A DNA stretch of 64,000 nt, taken from Candidatus Omnitrophota bacterium (GTDB taxonomy: Bacteria; Omnitrophota; Gorgyraeia; Zapsychrales; Zapsychraceae). Shown piece by piece: positions 18,940-28,036 of the stretch. Under the pieces are notes generated by a model, which did no database searches, had not been told where the DNA came from, and was given only the letters and a program-made list of their open reading frames with translations. Position numbers and translations under genes: made by a program. The stretch's first letter is position 1; every line of letters starts with the position of its first letter. The stretch spans positions 1,364,001 to 1,428,000 of the forward strand of contig JACKFL010000006.1 in assembly GCA_020632495.1 (NCBI GenBank), written 5' to 3'.

Positions 18940-19185
18940 CTATCCTCCTGCGACCGGAGGGATGAAAACTACCTCGTCCCGGTCGTTCAGTTCGGTTTCC
19001 CATGTTGTATAGGCCCCGTTGACCGCCGGCCTGACTGATGCAGGCGCCAGCGAAAGGCCGTGGGCCGCCTGCAGCTGCGCGTAGAGCTCCTTGACCGAAC
19101 GGCAGTCGGTAGACCACTCCTCTTCACTTTGCCCGCGGTCCTCGCGCAGACGTGCAAAATATTGAATACGAATCGTCTTCATCAT
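18940..19185 (-). CDS. moaD: Molybdopterin synthase sulfur-carrier subunit (MoaD/ThiS family)
   Basis: An 81-residue ubiquitin-like protein ending in the required Gly-Gly (FIPPVAGG), which becomes the thiocarboxylate that supplies sulfur to molybdopterin. YFARLREDRGQSEEEW and the late NDRDEVVFIPP segment are MoaD-like. The neighbour moeA and the one-base overlap with its stop (TAATG) favour MoaD over ThiS. No moaE or moaA is visible in the window. Confidence 0.85.
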   Translation of the reverse strand: MMKTIRIQYFARLREDRGQSEEEWSTDCRSVKELYAQLQAAHGLSLAPASVRPAVNGAYTTWETELNDRDEVVFIPPVAGG

Positions 19186-20381
19186 TACCAGCGGTAGAGT
19201 AAAACGGATTGACCCCTTTTGATCTTCTCCGATTGCGGCGGGATTTCGACAAAACCGGCTGTCCCGACCATGGCGGCAAAGTCTCCGGAATTGCGGAAAG
19301 GCCGCGGTGTGGCCGACAATCTGCCGTCGTCATGGGAAGCTATGGTGACCGGACAATAGTAGGCATACCGGGTGGGCGGTTCAAGGGGCTCTGTCAAAAC
19401 CGCATATTCCTTGCCGACAGGGCAACCCAGGGCCTTTTTTAATTGCGGGATCACATGCCGGTAGGTGCCGATCTGCGCGGCCAACGGATTTCCGGGCAAC
19501 GCGAATACCGGCTTTCCGGTTTTGGTCGTGCCGAACCAGAACGGCATCCCCGGACGCTGTTTGACCTTGTGGAACAGACATTCGACATTCAACTCGGCCA
19601 TGGTCTGCGGAATCAGATCCAACTCTCCCATGGAAACGCCGCCCGTAGTGACCAGCGCATCGTAACGCTCGAGCAGCGCACCGACCTGCCGTTTCAACAC
19701 CTTCAGATTATCGCGAAAATGGTACAGATCGGCCTTGAATAGCTGTGTCCGCTGCAGCGCCGCTTGAATAAAGAGCGAATTCGATTTGCGGATCTGATAA
19801 TCTTCCGCAGGCTGATCAATATCCACCAGCTCGTCGCCGGTTGAAACCACGGCGATCTGCGGCGGCACCGACACCGTCACCTGCGCGGCGCCGACCGCTC
19901 CAGCCACGGCGATTTCCACCGGCCCCAGCGGCACGCCCGCCCTCACCAATTTGGCGCCGGCTTTGTACAAGGAGCCGGCCTTGCGGATGAACTGGCCTTT
20001 TTGAACCACCAAATCAGCGGCAATCATCGCCTTGCCTTCGGTTATCTTGACCTTTTCGATAGGAATAACCGTATCGCATCCGCCGCCGATCAGCGCGCCG
20101 GTGCTGATTTGCACGCACGAATCCGCGAACTTTAAATCAAGCGCCGGATGCCCGGCAGCCTGCAGGCCTTCGATCAGAAATTTACGTACTCCCTTTTTAA
20201 CGGACGCGTAGCGAACCGCGATACCGTCCATGACGGAAATCGCTCCCGCCGGGACCGGACGGTCCGCCACAATATCGGCGCGCAGCACGCACCCGTGCGA
20301 TTTTAGTAGAGGTTGTTCAACGGAGGGAAAAGGTTGGATCGCTCTTTGCATCATCTGTTGGGCTGACTGGACCGATATCAT
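19185..20381 (-). CDS. moeA: Molybdopterin molybdenumtransferase MoeA
   Basis: The 398-residue enzyme inserts molybdate into adenylylated molybdopterin. It follows the MoeA domain order, with the TGDELVDI segment and the mononucleotide-binding TTGGVSMGELDL motif, then FALPGNPLAAQI near the end. The C-terminal domain IV (about 330-398) is present. Its start overlaps ccsA by four bases. It implies a molybdoenzyme encoded elsewhere. Confidence 0.93.
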   Translation of the reverse strand: MISVQSAQQMMQRAIQPFPSVEQPLLKSHGCVLRADIVADRPVPAGAISVMDGIAVRYASVKKGVRKFLIEGLQAAGHPALDLKFADSCVQISTGALIGGGCDTVIPIEKVKITEGKAMIAADLVVQKGQFIRKAGSLYKAGAKLVRAGVPLGPVEIAVAGAVGAAQVTVSVPPQIAVVSTGDELVDIDQPAEDYQIRKSNSLFIQAALQRTQLFKADLYHFRDNLKVLKRQVGALLERYDALVTTGGVSMGELDLIPQTMAELNVECLFHKVKQRPGMPFWFGTTKTGKPVFALPGNPLAAQIGTYRHVIPQLKKALGCPVGKEYAVLTEPLEPPTRYAYYCPVTIASHDDGRLSATPRPFRNSGDFAAMVGTAGFVEIPPQSEKIKRGQSVLLYRW

Positions 20382-22285
20382 GCGTTCATCCTCTTTTTGG
20401 CTACGGGATAGGTGACGGTTAGGAACAGCAATTGAGCCAGGACATACACCAGCAAGTTAGTGGCCAGCCCGGAGGTAAAACCGTAGGAATGTAACCCCAC
20501 ACTGAGCAAATTAACACCGAACCAGGCCCACATGACCACGATGATCCCCAGAATGCTCCCGACGGCGAGACCGAGCGGGCCGATCAATTTTCCAATTTTC
20601 GCATGAAAGAGTATGGCCGTCCACAAAATTATCATCAATGCGCCGTTCTCCTTAGGGTCCCAGCCCCAAAACCGGCCCCAGGACTGATCCGCCCAGATGC
20701 CGCCCAGGTTGGTCCCCAGAAATGCAAATGTCAGTCCGAAGCCGAGCGTGCCCAACAGGACCTTGTGTGTCGTCTGCAACAGCTGTTTTTCCCGCGGCCG
20801 GAAGATCAACTGCAAAATGTACACATGCCCCACCACACCGGCCACGCACGTCCCGGCGTAACCGACCGTAATGGTCGTTACGTGAGTAGCCAGCCAGAAA
20901 TTCGAGTTAAGCACGGCCACCAGCATCTGCAGCGTGTCCCCTTCCACGCCGAATTTCGCGGCGATACTTAAGAACACGTACCCGCAAATCGCCGCCACCG
21001 CAATTCCCAGCCAGTTGCGGGTCGCTCGCTCGATCACCATCCCCGCCGCAACCCCGATGAGGCCAACAAATAGAAACGTCTCGTACAGGTTCGAGACCGG
21101 CGGCCGGTGGAGGATCGCAATACGCATCCCCATCCCCGCCAGGTGCAGAGCGCCGCCGAGGAGCAGCACCCCCCAGCCGGCGCGGCGCAACCATTCCGCC
21201 CCGGTGAACATCAGACCGGCGGCAAAGATAAGAAACGTCAGAAAATAAAGGACCTTCGCCCACAGAAACGGATTAAGCCGGTTGTATGTCAACTCCAAGG
21301 GGAAATTCTTCAGCTCGCGGCCGTAGATCGCCATAGCCCTCTGCCGGGCCGATTCCGTATAGCCCTTGGCAGCCAGATTGAATTCCAGATCACGCCCCTC
21401 CCAATACGTCAGCAGCATCTTCTCCAGAAATCGCAGTTCCTGCCGGCCCGCCGCAAAACGCAACCCGGTCGACATCGCGTCCATCGGACTCAACCAGCTC
21501 TCGTCGGCTTCCCCGTAGGCCGGAATGATTTTGACGGGAAGATCGCGATAGAGAACGGACCACCGTAACAAATTTGAACCTAACCGGACGACCTCCTGCT
21601 GCTCGGCGCTCCAGCGCGACTGGTCCAGACGTTCCAGAGGTTGGGCCAGCCGCTGCAGGACATCGGCCTTGAGTGCAATCCGGATGTAGCTGAATACCTC
21701 GCCGCCGGCCGGCAGATCCAGTTGCTCACGTAACAACGGCGAAGCCACGGCAAAGTCGGGGTGCGGCAGCGCGAAGGCGAAACTGACCGCCAGGTTGGAG
21801 TAGAGCCGGACATTTTCATGAACGCGGATCAACTCAGCCTCGACAATGTCGCGGTCCTTCGGATCGATCCCCGCAGCTGCGCCGGCCAGCCGTTGCAAAT
21901 CCTGATAGCGTTTCTCCAATTGAGTGAATGAATAGCGCCGGCCTTCCGCGACTTCAATGCCCAGAGACTCCGGGATTTGGGGATTGTTGATGAGGAACAC
22001 CTGATAGCTGGCGGCGCGCCCCGGATCGAAAAAGACACGGGCCAGCCAGGTCACCGCGGGCTCTCCGTCAAATGTACTGCGGCCGGAAAATTGCAGCAAC
22101 AGACTGCGCGCGTAGGTATCCAACGGCTTGACCCGGCCCTGGTCCAGCACCGCTATCCGGCCGAATTCCGCGTATCCGGCAACGGCCTTGGCGACCGGAC
22201 AAACGGGCGCATCCTCCGCCGCCACCGGCCTGCCGAGAAAGCCCAGCAAAAGCACCATCACGGTGATGAAACGTCTCATCGCCAC
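20378..22285 (-). CDS. ccsA: System II cytochrome c maturation protein CcsA/ResC-type with N-terminal extracytoplasmic domain
   Basis: The 635-residue protein has a signal-like start, about 290 residues of extracytoplasmic sequence, then a polytopic part. The haem-handling WWD-type motif reads SWGRFWGWDPKENG, with flanking histidines in GATHVTT-like and GLHSYGF segments. It brings haem across the membrane and, with ResB, ligates it to apocytochrome CxxCH sites, serving the multihaem cytochrome encoded at 1-1841. The large N-terminal domain is not found in short CcsA proteins; its role is unknown. It overlaps resB by ten bases and moeA by four. Confidence 0.92.
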   Translation of the reverse strand: MAMRRFITVMVLLLGFLGRPVAAEDAPVCPVAKAVAGYAEFGRIAVLDQGRVKPLDTYARSLLLQFSGRSTFDGEPAVTWLARVFFDPGRAASYQVFLINNPQIPESLGIEVAEGRRYSFTQLEKRYQDLQRLAGAAAGIDPKDRDIVEAELIRVHENVRLYSNLAVSFAFALPHPDFAVASPLLREQLDLPAGGEVFSYIRIALKADVLQRLAQPLERLDQSRWSAEQQEVVRLGSNLLRWSVLYRDLPVKIIPAYGEADESWLSPMDAMSTGLRFAAGRQELRFLEKMLLTYWEGRDLEFNLAAKGYTESARQRAMAIYGRELKNFPLELTYNRLNPFLWAKVLYFLTFLIFAAGLMFTGAEWLRRAGWGVLLLGGALHLAGMGMRIAILHRPPVSNLYETFLFVGLIGVAAGMVIERATRNWLGIAVAAICGYVFLSIAAKFGVEGDTLQMLVAVLNSNFWLATHVTTITVGYAGTCVAGVVGHVYILQLIFRPREKQLLQTTHKVLLGTLGFGLTFAFLGTNLGGIWADQSWGRFWGWDPKENGALMIILWTAILFHAKIGKLIGPLGLAVGSILGIIVVMWAWFGVNLLSVGLHSYGFTSGLATNLLVYVLAQLLFLTVTYPVAKKRMNA

Positions 22286-23406
22286 CTCCTGCGAAAAGCC
22301 ATCACGAGAAAATGAACGGCCAGGCCGGCAAACGTGACCAGACTGGATACGTACGGCAGCAGACGTCCTTCATTTCTGACCACGGCGAGCGTCGAGCGAA
22401 ACTCGCCGCGCTGATCCACCGCGTAGGACGCCTGATAAAACGTGTAGTCTTTGAACCGGTACGGATGGTTCATATAAATTTCCGCATCGCGCTTGATTCC
22501 CTGGCGTTCGATCTGAACATAACTGCGATAGCTCCGCGCGATCTCGGTCCCGGGATGTTTTTCCATCTCAAATTTTTTTAGCGTGACGGTAATCGGGAGT
22601 TGATACCGTTTGCGACGGATCTGAAACAAGTAGCCTTTCCCCCCGGCCGCCAACGGGGTGGGCTGACTTTCCTGACCGTAAAGCAAGATGTCGCGCCGTG
22701 ATCCGTCCGGCAACCGGACAGTAAAAATTCCGCCCGGGAAATTCCTTTCCGGTGCGGAGTCGAGCGCCAACCGGCTGAGATCATTGATCCCCGATACATT
22801 GAGCAAATCCGGCTGCGGCGCTTTCCCGCGCGTATAGGCCTGGGCGTTGGCAAAGTAGAGGCGCACGCCGAATTCCAGCGGAGGATCCGTCAGGGTCACA
22901 ACTTCTCCGGATTTCAATCCCGCCACATCAAAAGCCGTGACCTCAAGGGCGTCTGCCTCCGACGGTGACCAAACAGCCAGTTCCCAATCATGATAGGCCT
23001 GTGCGACATTCGACGTCTCACCTTCACGCAACGTGAGATTGGATTCTTCCACACCGTGTAACGTGACAAAGGCGCCGACAAAATATGACAGCAATCCCAA
23101 GTGAATAATCAATATGCCCACATTGGCCCAACGGTACACAAAACGGAAGACCGCATTGGCCGAAAGATTCACAAACAGGATCCACAGCGTCAGCTGCGCT
23201 CCGGGCAGCGGCAGGAACCCCCATTGCAAAAAATACCAGGAATGAAAGAATTTTTCCTGCGCCTGATACAAACCGTCGCTGACCTGCGCCACCGTCCCCC
23301 AAAAGGTCAGCACGAATAACCAGACCAGGCAGGCCACCGTAATGCGGACCGAAGCCACCCACCGCACCGGCACGCTTTTTTTCCATTTCAGGTAGCGGCT
23401 GGTCAT
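22276..23406 (-). CDS. resB: System II cytochrome c maturation protein ResB/Ccs1
   Basis: The 376-residue protein has three N-terminal membrane helices (segments near VRITVACLVWLFVLTFWGTV, LTLWILFVNLSANA and VGILIIHLGLLSYFVGAF), a large periplasmic domain and a last helix close to the C-terminus, the ResB topology. The histidine in IIHLGL is conserved. I start it at the ATG at 23406, which overlaps the lipoprotein stop by four bases; the longer open frame upstream is antisense-like Arg/Gly-rich sequence. It chaperones apocytochrome c for CcsA. Confidence 0.92.
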   Translation of the reverse strand: MTSRYLKWKKSVPVRWVASVRITVACLVWLFVLTFWGTVAQVSDGLYQAQEKFFHSWYFLQWGFLPLPGAQLTLWILFVNLSANAVFRFVYRWANVGILIIHLGLLSYFVGAFVTLHGVEESNLTLREGETSNVAQAYHDWELAVWSPSEADALEVTAFDVAGLKSGEVVTLTDPPLEFGVRLYFANAQAYTRGKAPQPDLLNVSGINDLSRLALDSAPERNFPGGIFTVRLPDGSRRDILLYGQESQPTPLAAGGKGYLFQIRRKRYQLPITVTLKKFEMEKHPGTEIARSYRSYVQIERQGIKRDAEIYMNHPYRFKDYTFYQASYAVDQRGEFRSTLAVVRNEGRLLPYVSSLVTFAGLAVHFLVMAFRRRWR

Positions 23407-24050
23407 GGCAACCTCAGCGATCGTAACAGCGTGTTGAAATTTTCTTGATTGGCCGTAACCGCCTCGAGCGAGCCGGTCAATTTCAGGAAGACGGTTTTGT
23501 CCGGCAGGGTTATCAGTCCGGCGGTCATGCTCGGCGTCCCGGCCGGCTGACCCTCCTGCAGACGGCGAAAATCCAGCACCTGCACAGGCAGTCCGCCGTC
23601 GCCGGTGACGGTGCCCGCGGACTCCAGAAAGGCATGCATGTCCTCGGGAGTCAGGCTGATTTGCAGCTGCCGGGCCCAGCGGACCGCGTTCGCCTCCAAT
23701 CCTCCGGAAGTCCCGCCGAGCGAAATGATCGTGCATGTTACCGGATCAGGACCGGCCCCGGTAAATGTTGCCAGCCGCATCCCGGAACCGGACTCTTCCG
23801 ACCATCCTTCCGGCACGGCCCACTTCAGCGCGGTCTCGGCCACCGACTTGTCCAGCATAGCCTGAACCGTCGGGTCTTGTGTCCGCATCGACGGGTCAAC
23901 CGCCACGGAGAGACCGGCGTGCGGATCCCGCAGCGGGGATGCTTCGGGTTCACGGTGAATCTCGGTGTACTTTCTGATTTGCGGGGATTGATCGCACCCG
24001 CCGGCAACCAAGAGCAGGGTCAGGCCGGCGGCCAAGGTTTTCCGGTTCAT
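23403..24050 (-). CDS. Lipoprotein of unknown function in the cytochrome c maturation operon
   Basis: A 215-residue protein with a lipoprotein signal (LLLVAGGC, lipidated C19) followed by a soluble domain. The later part (GLITLPDKTVFLKLTGSLEAV, shown by its ends) looks like a small alpha/beta fold; I recognise no catalytic motif. It is the first gene of a unit running into resB and ccsA (four-base overlap), with a promoter at 24074-24101. By position it may help cytochrome c assembly at the outer face of the membrane. Confidence 0.8.
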   Translation of the reverse strand: MNRKTLAAGLTLLLVAGGCDQSPQIRKYTEIHREPEASPLRDPHAGLSVAVDPSMRTQDPTVQAMLDKSVAETALKWAVPEGWSEESGSGMRLATFTGAGPDPVTCTIISLGGTSGGLEANAVRWARQLQISLTPEDMHAFLESAGTVTGDGGLPVQVLDFRRLQEGQPAGTPSMTAGLITLPDKTVFLKLTGSLEAVTANQENFNTLLRSLRLP

Positions 24051-24073
24051 AGGAGGGCCTTTCTATTCATCCC

Positions 24074-24101
24074 ATTCTATGGATATTTACTGAGATCACA
24101 A
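24074..24101 (-). promoter_or_regulatory. Promoter of the cytochrome c maturation unit
   Basis: TTGTGA (24096-24101) and TAGAAT (24074-24079) with a 16-base spacer on the minus strand, upstream of the lipoprotein gene. It shares its region with the divergent ABC transporter promoter. Confidence 0.55.
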
Positions 24102-24121
24102 GTTTTATTTGGCCGTCGCGA

Positions 24122-24150
24122 TTTAAAAAACCGGGCAAATGTAATATAAT
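24122..24150 (+). promoter_or_regulatory. Promoter of the ABC transporter unit
   Basis: TTTAAA (24122-24127) and a perfect TATAAT (24145-24150) with a 17-base spacer. The start point would be about 24157, one base before the ATG chosen for the ATPase gene, implying a leaderless message. Confidence 0.55.
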
Positions 24151-24157
24151 GGGAATC

Positions 24158-25099
24158 ATGATCAGCCTCAAATCACTGCGGGTGGACTACGAAGATGTCA
24201 ACGCCGTAAAGGACATCGATCTGGAGATATCGGCGGGCCAGATATACGGACTGGTCGGACCCAACGGGGCCGGCAAGACGTCCGCCATCAAGGCCATTGC
24301 CGGGATCCTCGAGCCCACCTACGGTGAGATCAAGATTGCCGGACACGACCTGGAACTGGAACCGCGTGAGGCCTTGCGCAAACTCGGTTACATGCCTGAC
24401 TTTCCTCCTGTCTACGAAAACCTCAAGGTTTGGGAATATCTCGACGTCTTTGCCGCCGCCTATCTCATTCCGGCCGCGCAACGCGCGGGGAAGGTCAAAC
24501 ATTGGCTCAAAAAGGTCAGCCTCAGCGAAAAACATGACTCCCTCATAAAAGACCTGTCGCGCGGCATGCGCCAGCGGCTGATCCTCGCCAAGACCCTGCT
24601 TCCCGATCCACAGGTCCTGATCCTGGACGAACCGGCCAGCGGACTCGATCCTCTCGCCCGCAAAGAAATGCGCGATATTCTGAAAGAAGCCGCCGCCGAG
24701 GGAAAAACCATACTCATATCCAGCCACATCCTGACCGAACTGAGCGAATTTTGCAACGCCGTCGGGATCATGGAAAAAGGGGAACTGCGGGTCTCGGGAA
24801 GCATCGAGGAAATCCGGGTGCGATTGGGATCGCATAAACGCCTGACAGTCCGGCTGGCATCCCCCACGCCCGCTAACGTCGACAAGGTCTACCACTTTCT
24901 CGGCAACTCCAAGCACTGCGCGTCCATAGCCAAGACGGAGAAGCAGGAGATCAACTGCCTGTTTACAGGTTCCAAGGAAGACGCCGCCTGGATTCTCTCT
25001 CAGCTCACCCTGCAGGAAACCAGTATATACGACTTTACCTGTGTCGAAGACGACGTGGAGGACATCTTCCTGAAGATCGGCGCCAAGGAGGTCTCGTGA
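24158..25099 (+). CDS. ABC transporter ATP-binding protein
   Basis: A 313-residue ATPase with Walker A GPNGAGKTSA, signature LSRGMRQRL, Walker B LILDEPASGLDP, and a C-terminal extension of about 90 residues of the type seen in ABC-2 exporters. An ATG three codons earlier (24149) is also possible, but it sits inside a TATAAT box, and the predicted transcript start falls at about 24157. This makes 24158 the better choice and the message possibly leaderless. It overlaps the following permease gene by four bases. The substrate is unknown. Confidence 0.92.
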   Translation: MISLKSLRVDYEDVNAVKDIDLEISAGQIYGLVGPNGAGKTSAIKAIAGILEPTYGEIKIAGHDLELEPREALRKLGYMPDFPPVYENLKVWEYLDVFAAAYLIPAAQRAGKVKHWLKKVSLSEKHDSLIKDLSRGMRQRLILAKTLLPDPQVLILDEPASGLDPLARKEMRDILKEAAAEGKTILISSHILTELSEFCNAVGIMEKGELRVSGSIEEIRVRLGSHKRLTVRLASPTPANVDKVYHFLGNSKHCASIAKTEKQEINCLFTGSKEDAAWILSQLTLQETSIYDFTCVEDDVEDIFLKIGAKEVS

Positions 25100-26667
25100 A
25101 CCTGTTTGACCTGAAAAACAATCCGAATTTCCTGCAATGCTGGCGAGAGCGCAACCGGCCGGCCACGGTCGGCTCGGCCGTAACACTGCTGATTATCATT
25201 GAGGCGATGATCTTTACCAACGCCTATTTTGATGACCGGGTGGGACTCAAATCCGCGCAGGATGTCACCCCCTGGTTCGTGGACAGCATCTCAGCGCTGG
25301 CCATTTTGCAGGGGATTGTGCTGCTCTTTTTCGGCAGTGTCAGCGCCTACCGGCTCAGTTCACGGGAACGCACCAACCGGACCATCGATTTCCACCGCAG
25401 TTCGCCGACGCCGCGTACGCATCAAATTCTCGGTCTCGTCCTCGGCTCCACTTCGCTGGAATGGTGGATATCTCTGCTGATTCTGACGGTCCAGGTCATC
25501 CTGGCCCTGCTCAACAACCTGCCGCCGACCGCCATTCTGCAATTTTACATCCAGCTCGCGTTGTGTGCGGCTTTGTACCACGCATTGTTCGCTTTGATGG
25601 GCATCTCCCGTGATCCGCTGAAGAATAAAGCAGGGGCACTGGTCCTTTTCGTCGGCATCTACTTTTTGGCGCACATCCTTGTTGCCAACAAGCTCAGCTT
25701 TGTCTACCAATGCACCTGGCTGCCGGCTTATGAACAACTCGATTCGGTGCTCAGGCCGGAAAATGCGGGACGCGGCTGGCCCCACTACGGACAGAGCAAT
25801 CAGGCTGAGTTGAATTACACATTGTTCGGCGCGGCGTTGCCGGCCTTACCTTTTCAGATGCTGGTGCAAATTCCGTTTATGGCTCTATTCCTGGCGGGTA
25901 TCGGCCGCCGCTTCACGAATGTGGAACAACCGGTCCTGTCCAAAAGTCAGCTGCTGACCAGCGCGTTTTACACCTTCACACTGTTTACGGGGAGCTATGT
26001 GTCGCTGCACTTTTTCAGCGACGACAAACATTTCCGACCGGAAGGTTATATTGTCTCGCTCCTGATCCTGATGATGTTCTTTGCCATCGTCGGGGCGCTT
26101 ATGGCCACACCGAGCCATATCGGTTATCAGCGCGGTCTGCGCCGCGCCCGGAAACTCGGCATAGGCCGCCTAAACTGGGCGCAAAACAGCAGCAGCAATG
26201 CCGTATGGGGCGGGCTATTTTGCCTGCTCTGCGCGGCGGTCCTGGCTATCTATTTTCATCTGTTCGGTACAACTCCTGGCAATTCGGTACTCGCCTCGAT
26301 GATCCTATTGGGGCATATCGTATTTTTTGTATCGTTCGTGGAATATTTTAATCTCAGCGCCATGCACAGCAAGAAGCCGATCCTCTTTACCGTGATCGTC
26401 ATTCTGTGGTTCCTGATCCCGCTGTTCGGAACCATTATCTCCGCCGGCGCCGGCAAAATGCCGACCGCGCTGGTGGCTCTTTTCGCCCCGTCCCCCATCT
26501 TCGGGGTCATCGAGACCTTCCTCTATCTCATGGAACAAAAGTCGCGTGAAAAATTTGAGAATCAGCACATTGCCGTCAGCATCACACTGATCATCATCTG
26601 GAGCATGGCGGTGAGCGCCGTGCTGCTGGCCGCTTATGAACGGCGACGTCTCAAATCCCTTGGTTAG
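25096..26667 (+). CDS. ABC transporter membrane protein (ABC-2 type)
   Basis: The 523-residue protein has about twelve hydrophobic segments and a soluble loop with SSRERTNRTIDFHRSSPTPR early on, a pattern seen in ABC-2-type permeases encoded beside an exporter ATPase. No ligand-binding motif tells the substrate. The stop codon lies two bases from that of hemY on the other strand, so the two units converge with no room for a long terminator. Confidence 0.8.
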   Translation: MNLFDLKNNPNFLQCWRERNRPATVGSAVTLLIIIEAMIFTNAYFDDRVGLKSAQDVTPWFVDSISALAILQGIVLLFFGSVSAYRLSSRERTNRTIDFHRSSPTPRTHQILGLVLGSTSLEWWISLLILTVQVILALLNNLPPTAILQFYIQLALCAALYHALFALMGISRDPLKNKAGALVLFVGIYFLAHILVANKLSFVYQCTWLPAYEQLDSVLRPENAGRGWPHYGQSNQAELNYTLFGAALPALPFQMLVQIPFMALFLAGIGRRFTNVEQPVLSKSQLLTSAFYTFTLFTGSYVSLHFFSDDKHFRPEGYIVSLLILMMFFAIVGALMATPSHIGYQRGLRRARKLGIGRLNWAQNSSSNAVWGGLFCLLCAAVLAIYFHLFGTTPGNSVLASMILLGHIVFFVSFVEYFNLSAMHSKKPILFTVIVILWFLIPLFGTIISAGAGKMPTALVALFAPSPIFGVIETFLYLMEQKSREKFENQHIAVSITLIIIWSMAVSAVLLAAYERRRLKSLG

Positions 26668-26668
26668 T

Positions 26669-28036
26669 CTAGTTGAGTATCCACTGGGAGTCGGCGACCG
26701 TCTGATGCGCGCTGCTCAGGCAATCGTTGACGCACACGCCGTTCCAGTAGTTGGCGGTAATGTGGAAGTTGGGGTGCTGGACCAGGCCCTCCGCGATTTG
26801 CGGCCGGATCCGGTGGCGGTAAAGATCATATTGCGGAATGGCGTTGCTCCAGGCCTGGAAGAAGATGTGAAACGGTTCGCCCTTGAATCCGAGCACCTGG
26901 ATGACCTCCTTGCGGGCGGCGGCAATCAGCTCTTCCTTGGAGTACTTCAAGATTTGCAGATTATGCATCCCGCCGATCATGATCCGCAGCAGGCACTGGC
27001 GGGGGGCCGCGCGGTTTTCAAATATCTGGTCCTCGAATAATACGCCCATGACCGGACTTTTTTCACCGGACGGTTTCAAATACCCGAAGCCTGCCGGCAG
27101 GTTAACGAATTCTTCCTTTGCGCAGACCAAACCGACCAGGGCCACCGGGGCATACTGAATCTGGTCCAAAAGATCCGAAATTCGCGTATCCATGGCCCGC
27201 AGCATATCGGAAGCCGCGTAAGCCGGAACGGTCAGGAACACCTGATCGGCGGTGTAGAGCTGTTCATCCGTTCTGATCAGGTATTGGCCGTTGGCCTCCT
27301 TGCGGATATCATCGACGTCCTGACCTAGCCGTATGTGGGCCTGGTACTTTTGGTACAGGGCGTGAATAATCGACCCCATCCCCTCACTCAGTGAGTACAG
27401 ACTCTTCCCGCCACCGCCTTTTTTGCGCGCGGCCATCAGCCCCTTCAACAGTGAGCCGTGTTCCGCCTCCAGCTCGGCCAAGGTAGGAAAGGCGTCCCGC
27501 AGGACGATCTCCCGGGCATCACCCGCATAAATTCCGCTGATCATCGGATCCGCCAGCATCTTCGCCCATCCCGGGCTCAGACGCCGGCTGACAAACTCGT
27601 ATACCGTTTCGTTTTCGCGGCCTTTGGATTTTACAAACGATTCTTTGAGGAGGGCCAGTTTGTCTGCCGCCGACAATAGCGGAAAGGACAGCAATCCGAC
27701 GGGATTGGCCGGCAGCGGATAGAGCTTGTTCTTGACGCACAGAAAACGCACTTTGTTGTCGGGAAACGCCTCGATCAACTGTTCCTTGAGACCGAGCTCC
27801 TCGATGAGCTGAAAGGTCAGCGGTTGGGTGTTGAGAAAACCGTTCGACCCCGTTTCAAAGCGCGCGTCGGAAATCATCTCGGTCCCGATAACCCCGCCGG
27901 GGACGGAGCGCTTTTCCAGCAGGACAATCTCGACCTCGGGACATTTCTGGTACCGCAATTTGAGATAGTGCAGCGCGGCCAGCCCGCTGATACCTCCGCC
28001 GATCACAAAGATACGTTTACGATTCGATTCGTTCAC
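26669..28036 (-). CDS. hemY: Protoporphyrinogen oxidase (HemY/HemG flavoprotein family)
   Basis: The 455-residue flavoprotein oxidises protoporphyrinogen IX (or coproporphyrinogen III in some phyla). The FAD loop GGGISGLAALHYL is at residues 13-25, followed by LLEKRSVPGGVIGTE, and YWNGVCVNDC marks the C-terminal FAD contact. No membrane helix is evident. Its start overlaps hemE by four bases. Because hemN and ferrochelatase are present, protoporphyrinogen is the likely substrate. Confidence 0.92.
   Translation of the reverse strand: MNESNRKRIFVIGGGISGLAALHYLKLRYQKCPEVEIVLLEKRSVPGGVIGTEMISDARFETGSNGFLNTQPLTFQLIEELGLKEQLIEAFPDNKVRFLCVKNKLYPLPANPVGLLSFPLLSAADKLALLKESFVKSKGRENETVYEFVSRRLSPGWAKMLADPMISGIYAGDAREIVLRDAFPTLAELEAEHGSLLKGLMAARKKGGGGKSLYSLSEGMGSIIHALYQKYQAHIRLGQDVDDIRKEANGQYLIRTDEQLYTADQVFLTVPAYAASDMLRAMDTRISDLLDQIQYAPVALVGLVCAKEEFVNLPAGFGYLKPSGEKSPVMGVLFEDQIFENRAAPRQCLLRIMIGGMHNLQILKYSKEELIAAARKEVIQVLGFKGEPFHIFFQAWSNAIPQYDLYRHRIRPQIAEGLVQHPNFHITANYWNGVCVNDCLSSAHQTVADSQWILN

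Noticed and set aside
23407..23736. Upstream extension of ResB
   Set aside because: The added residues are Arg/Gly-rich and overlap the lipoprotein gene; the ATG at 23406 gives the family start.
24173..25186. Minus-strand open frame over the ABC ATPase
   Set aside because: The plus strand carries all ABC motifs; the minus frame is a shadow.
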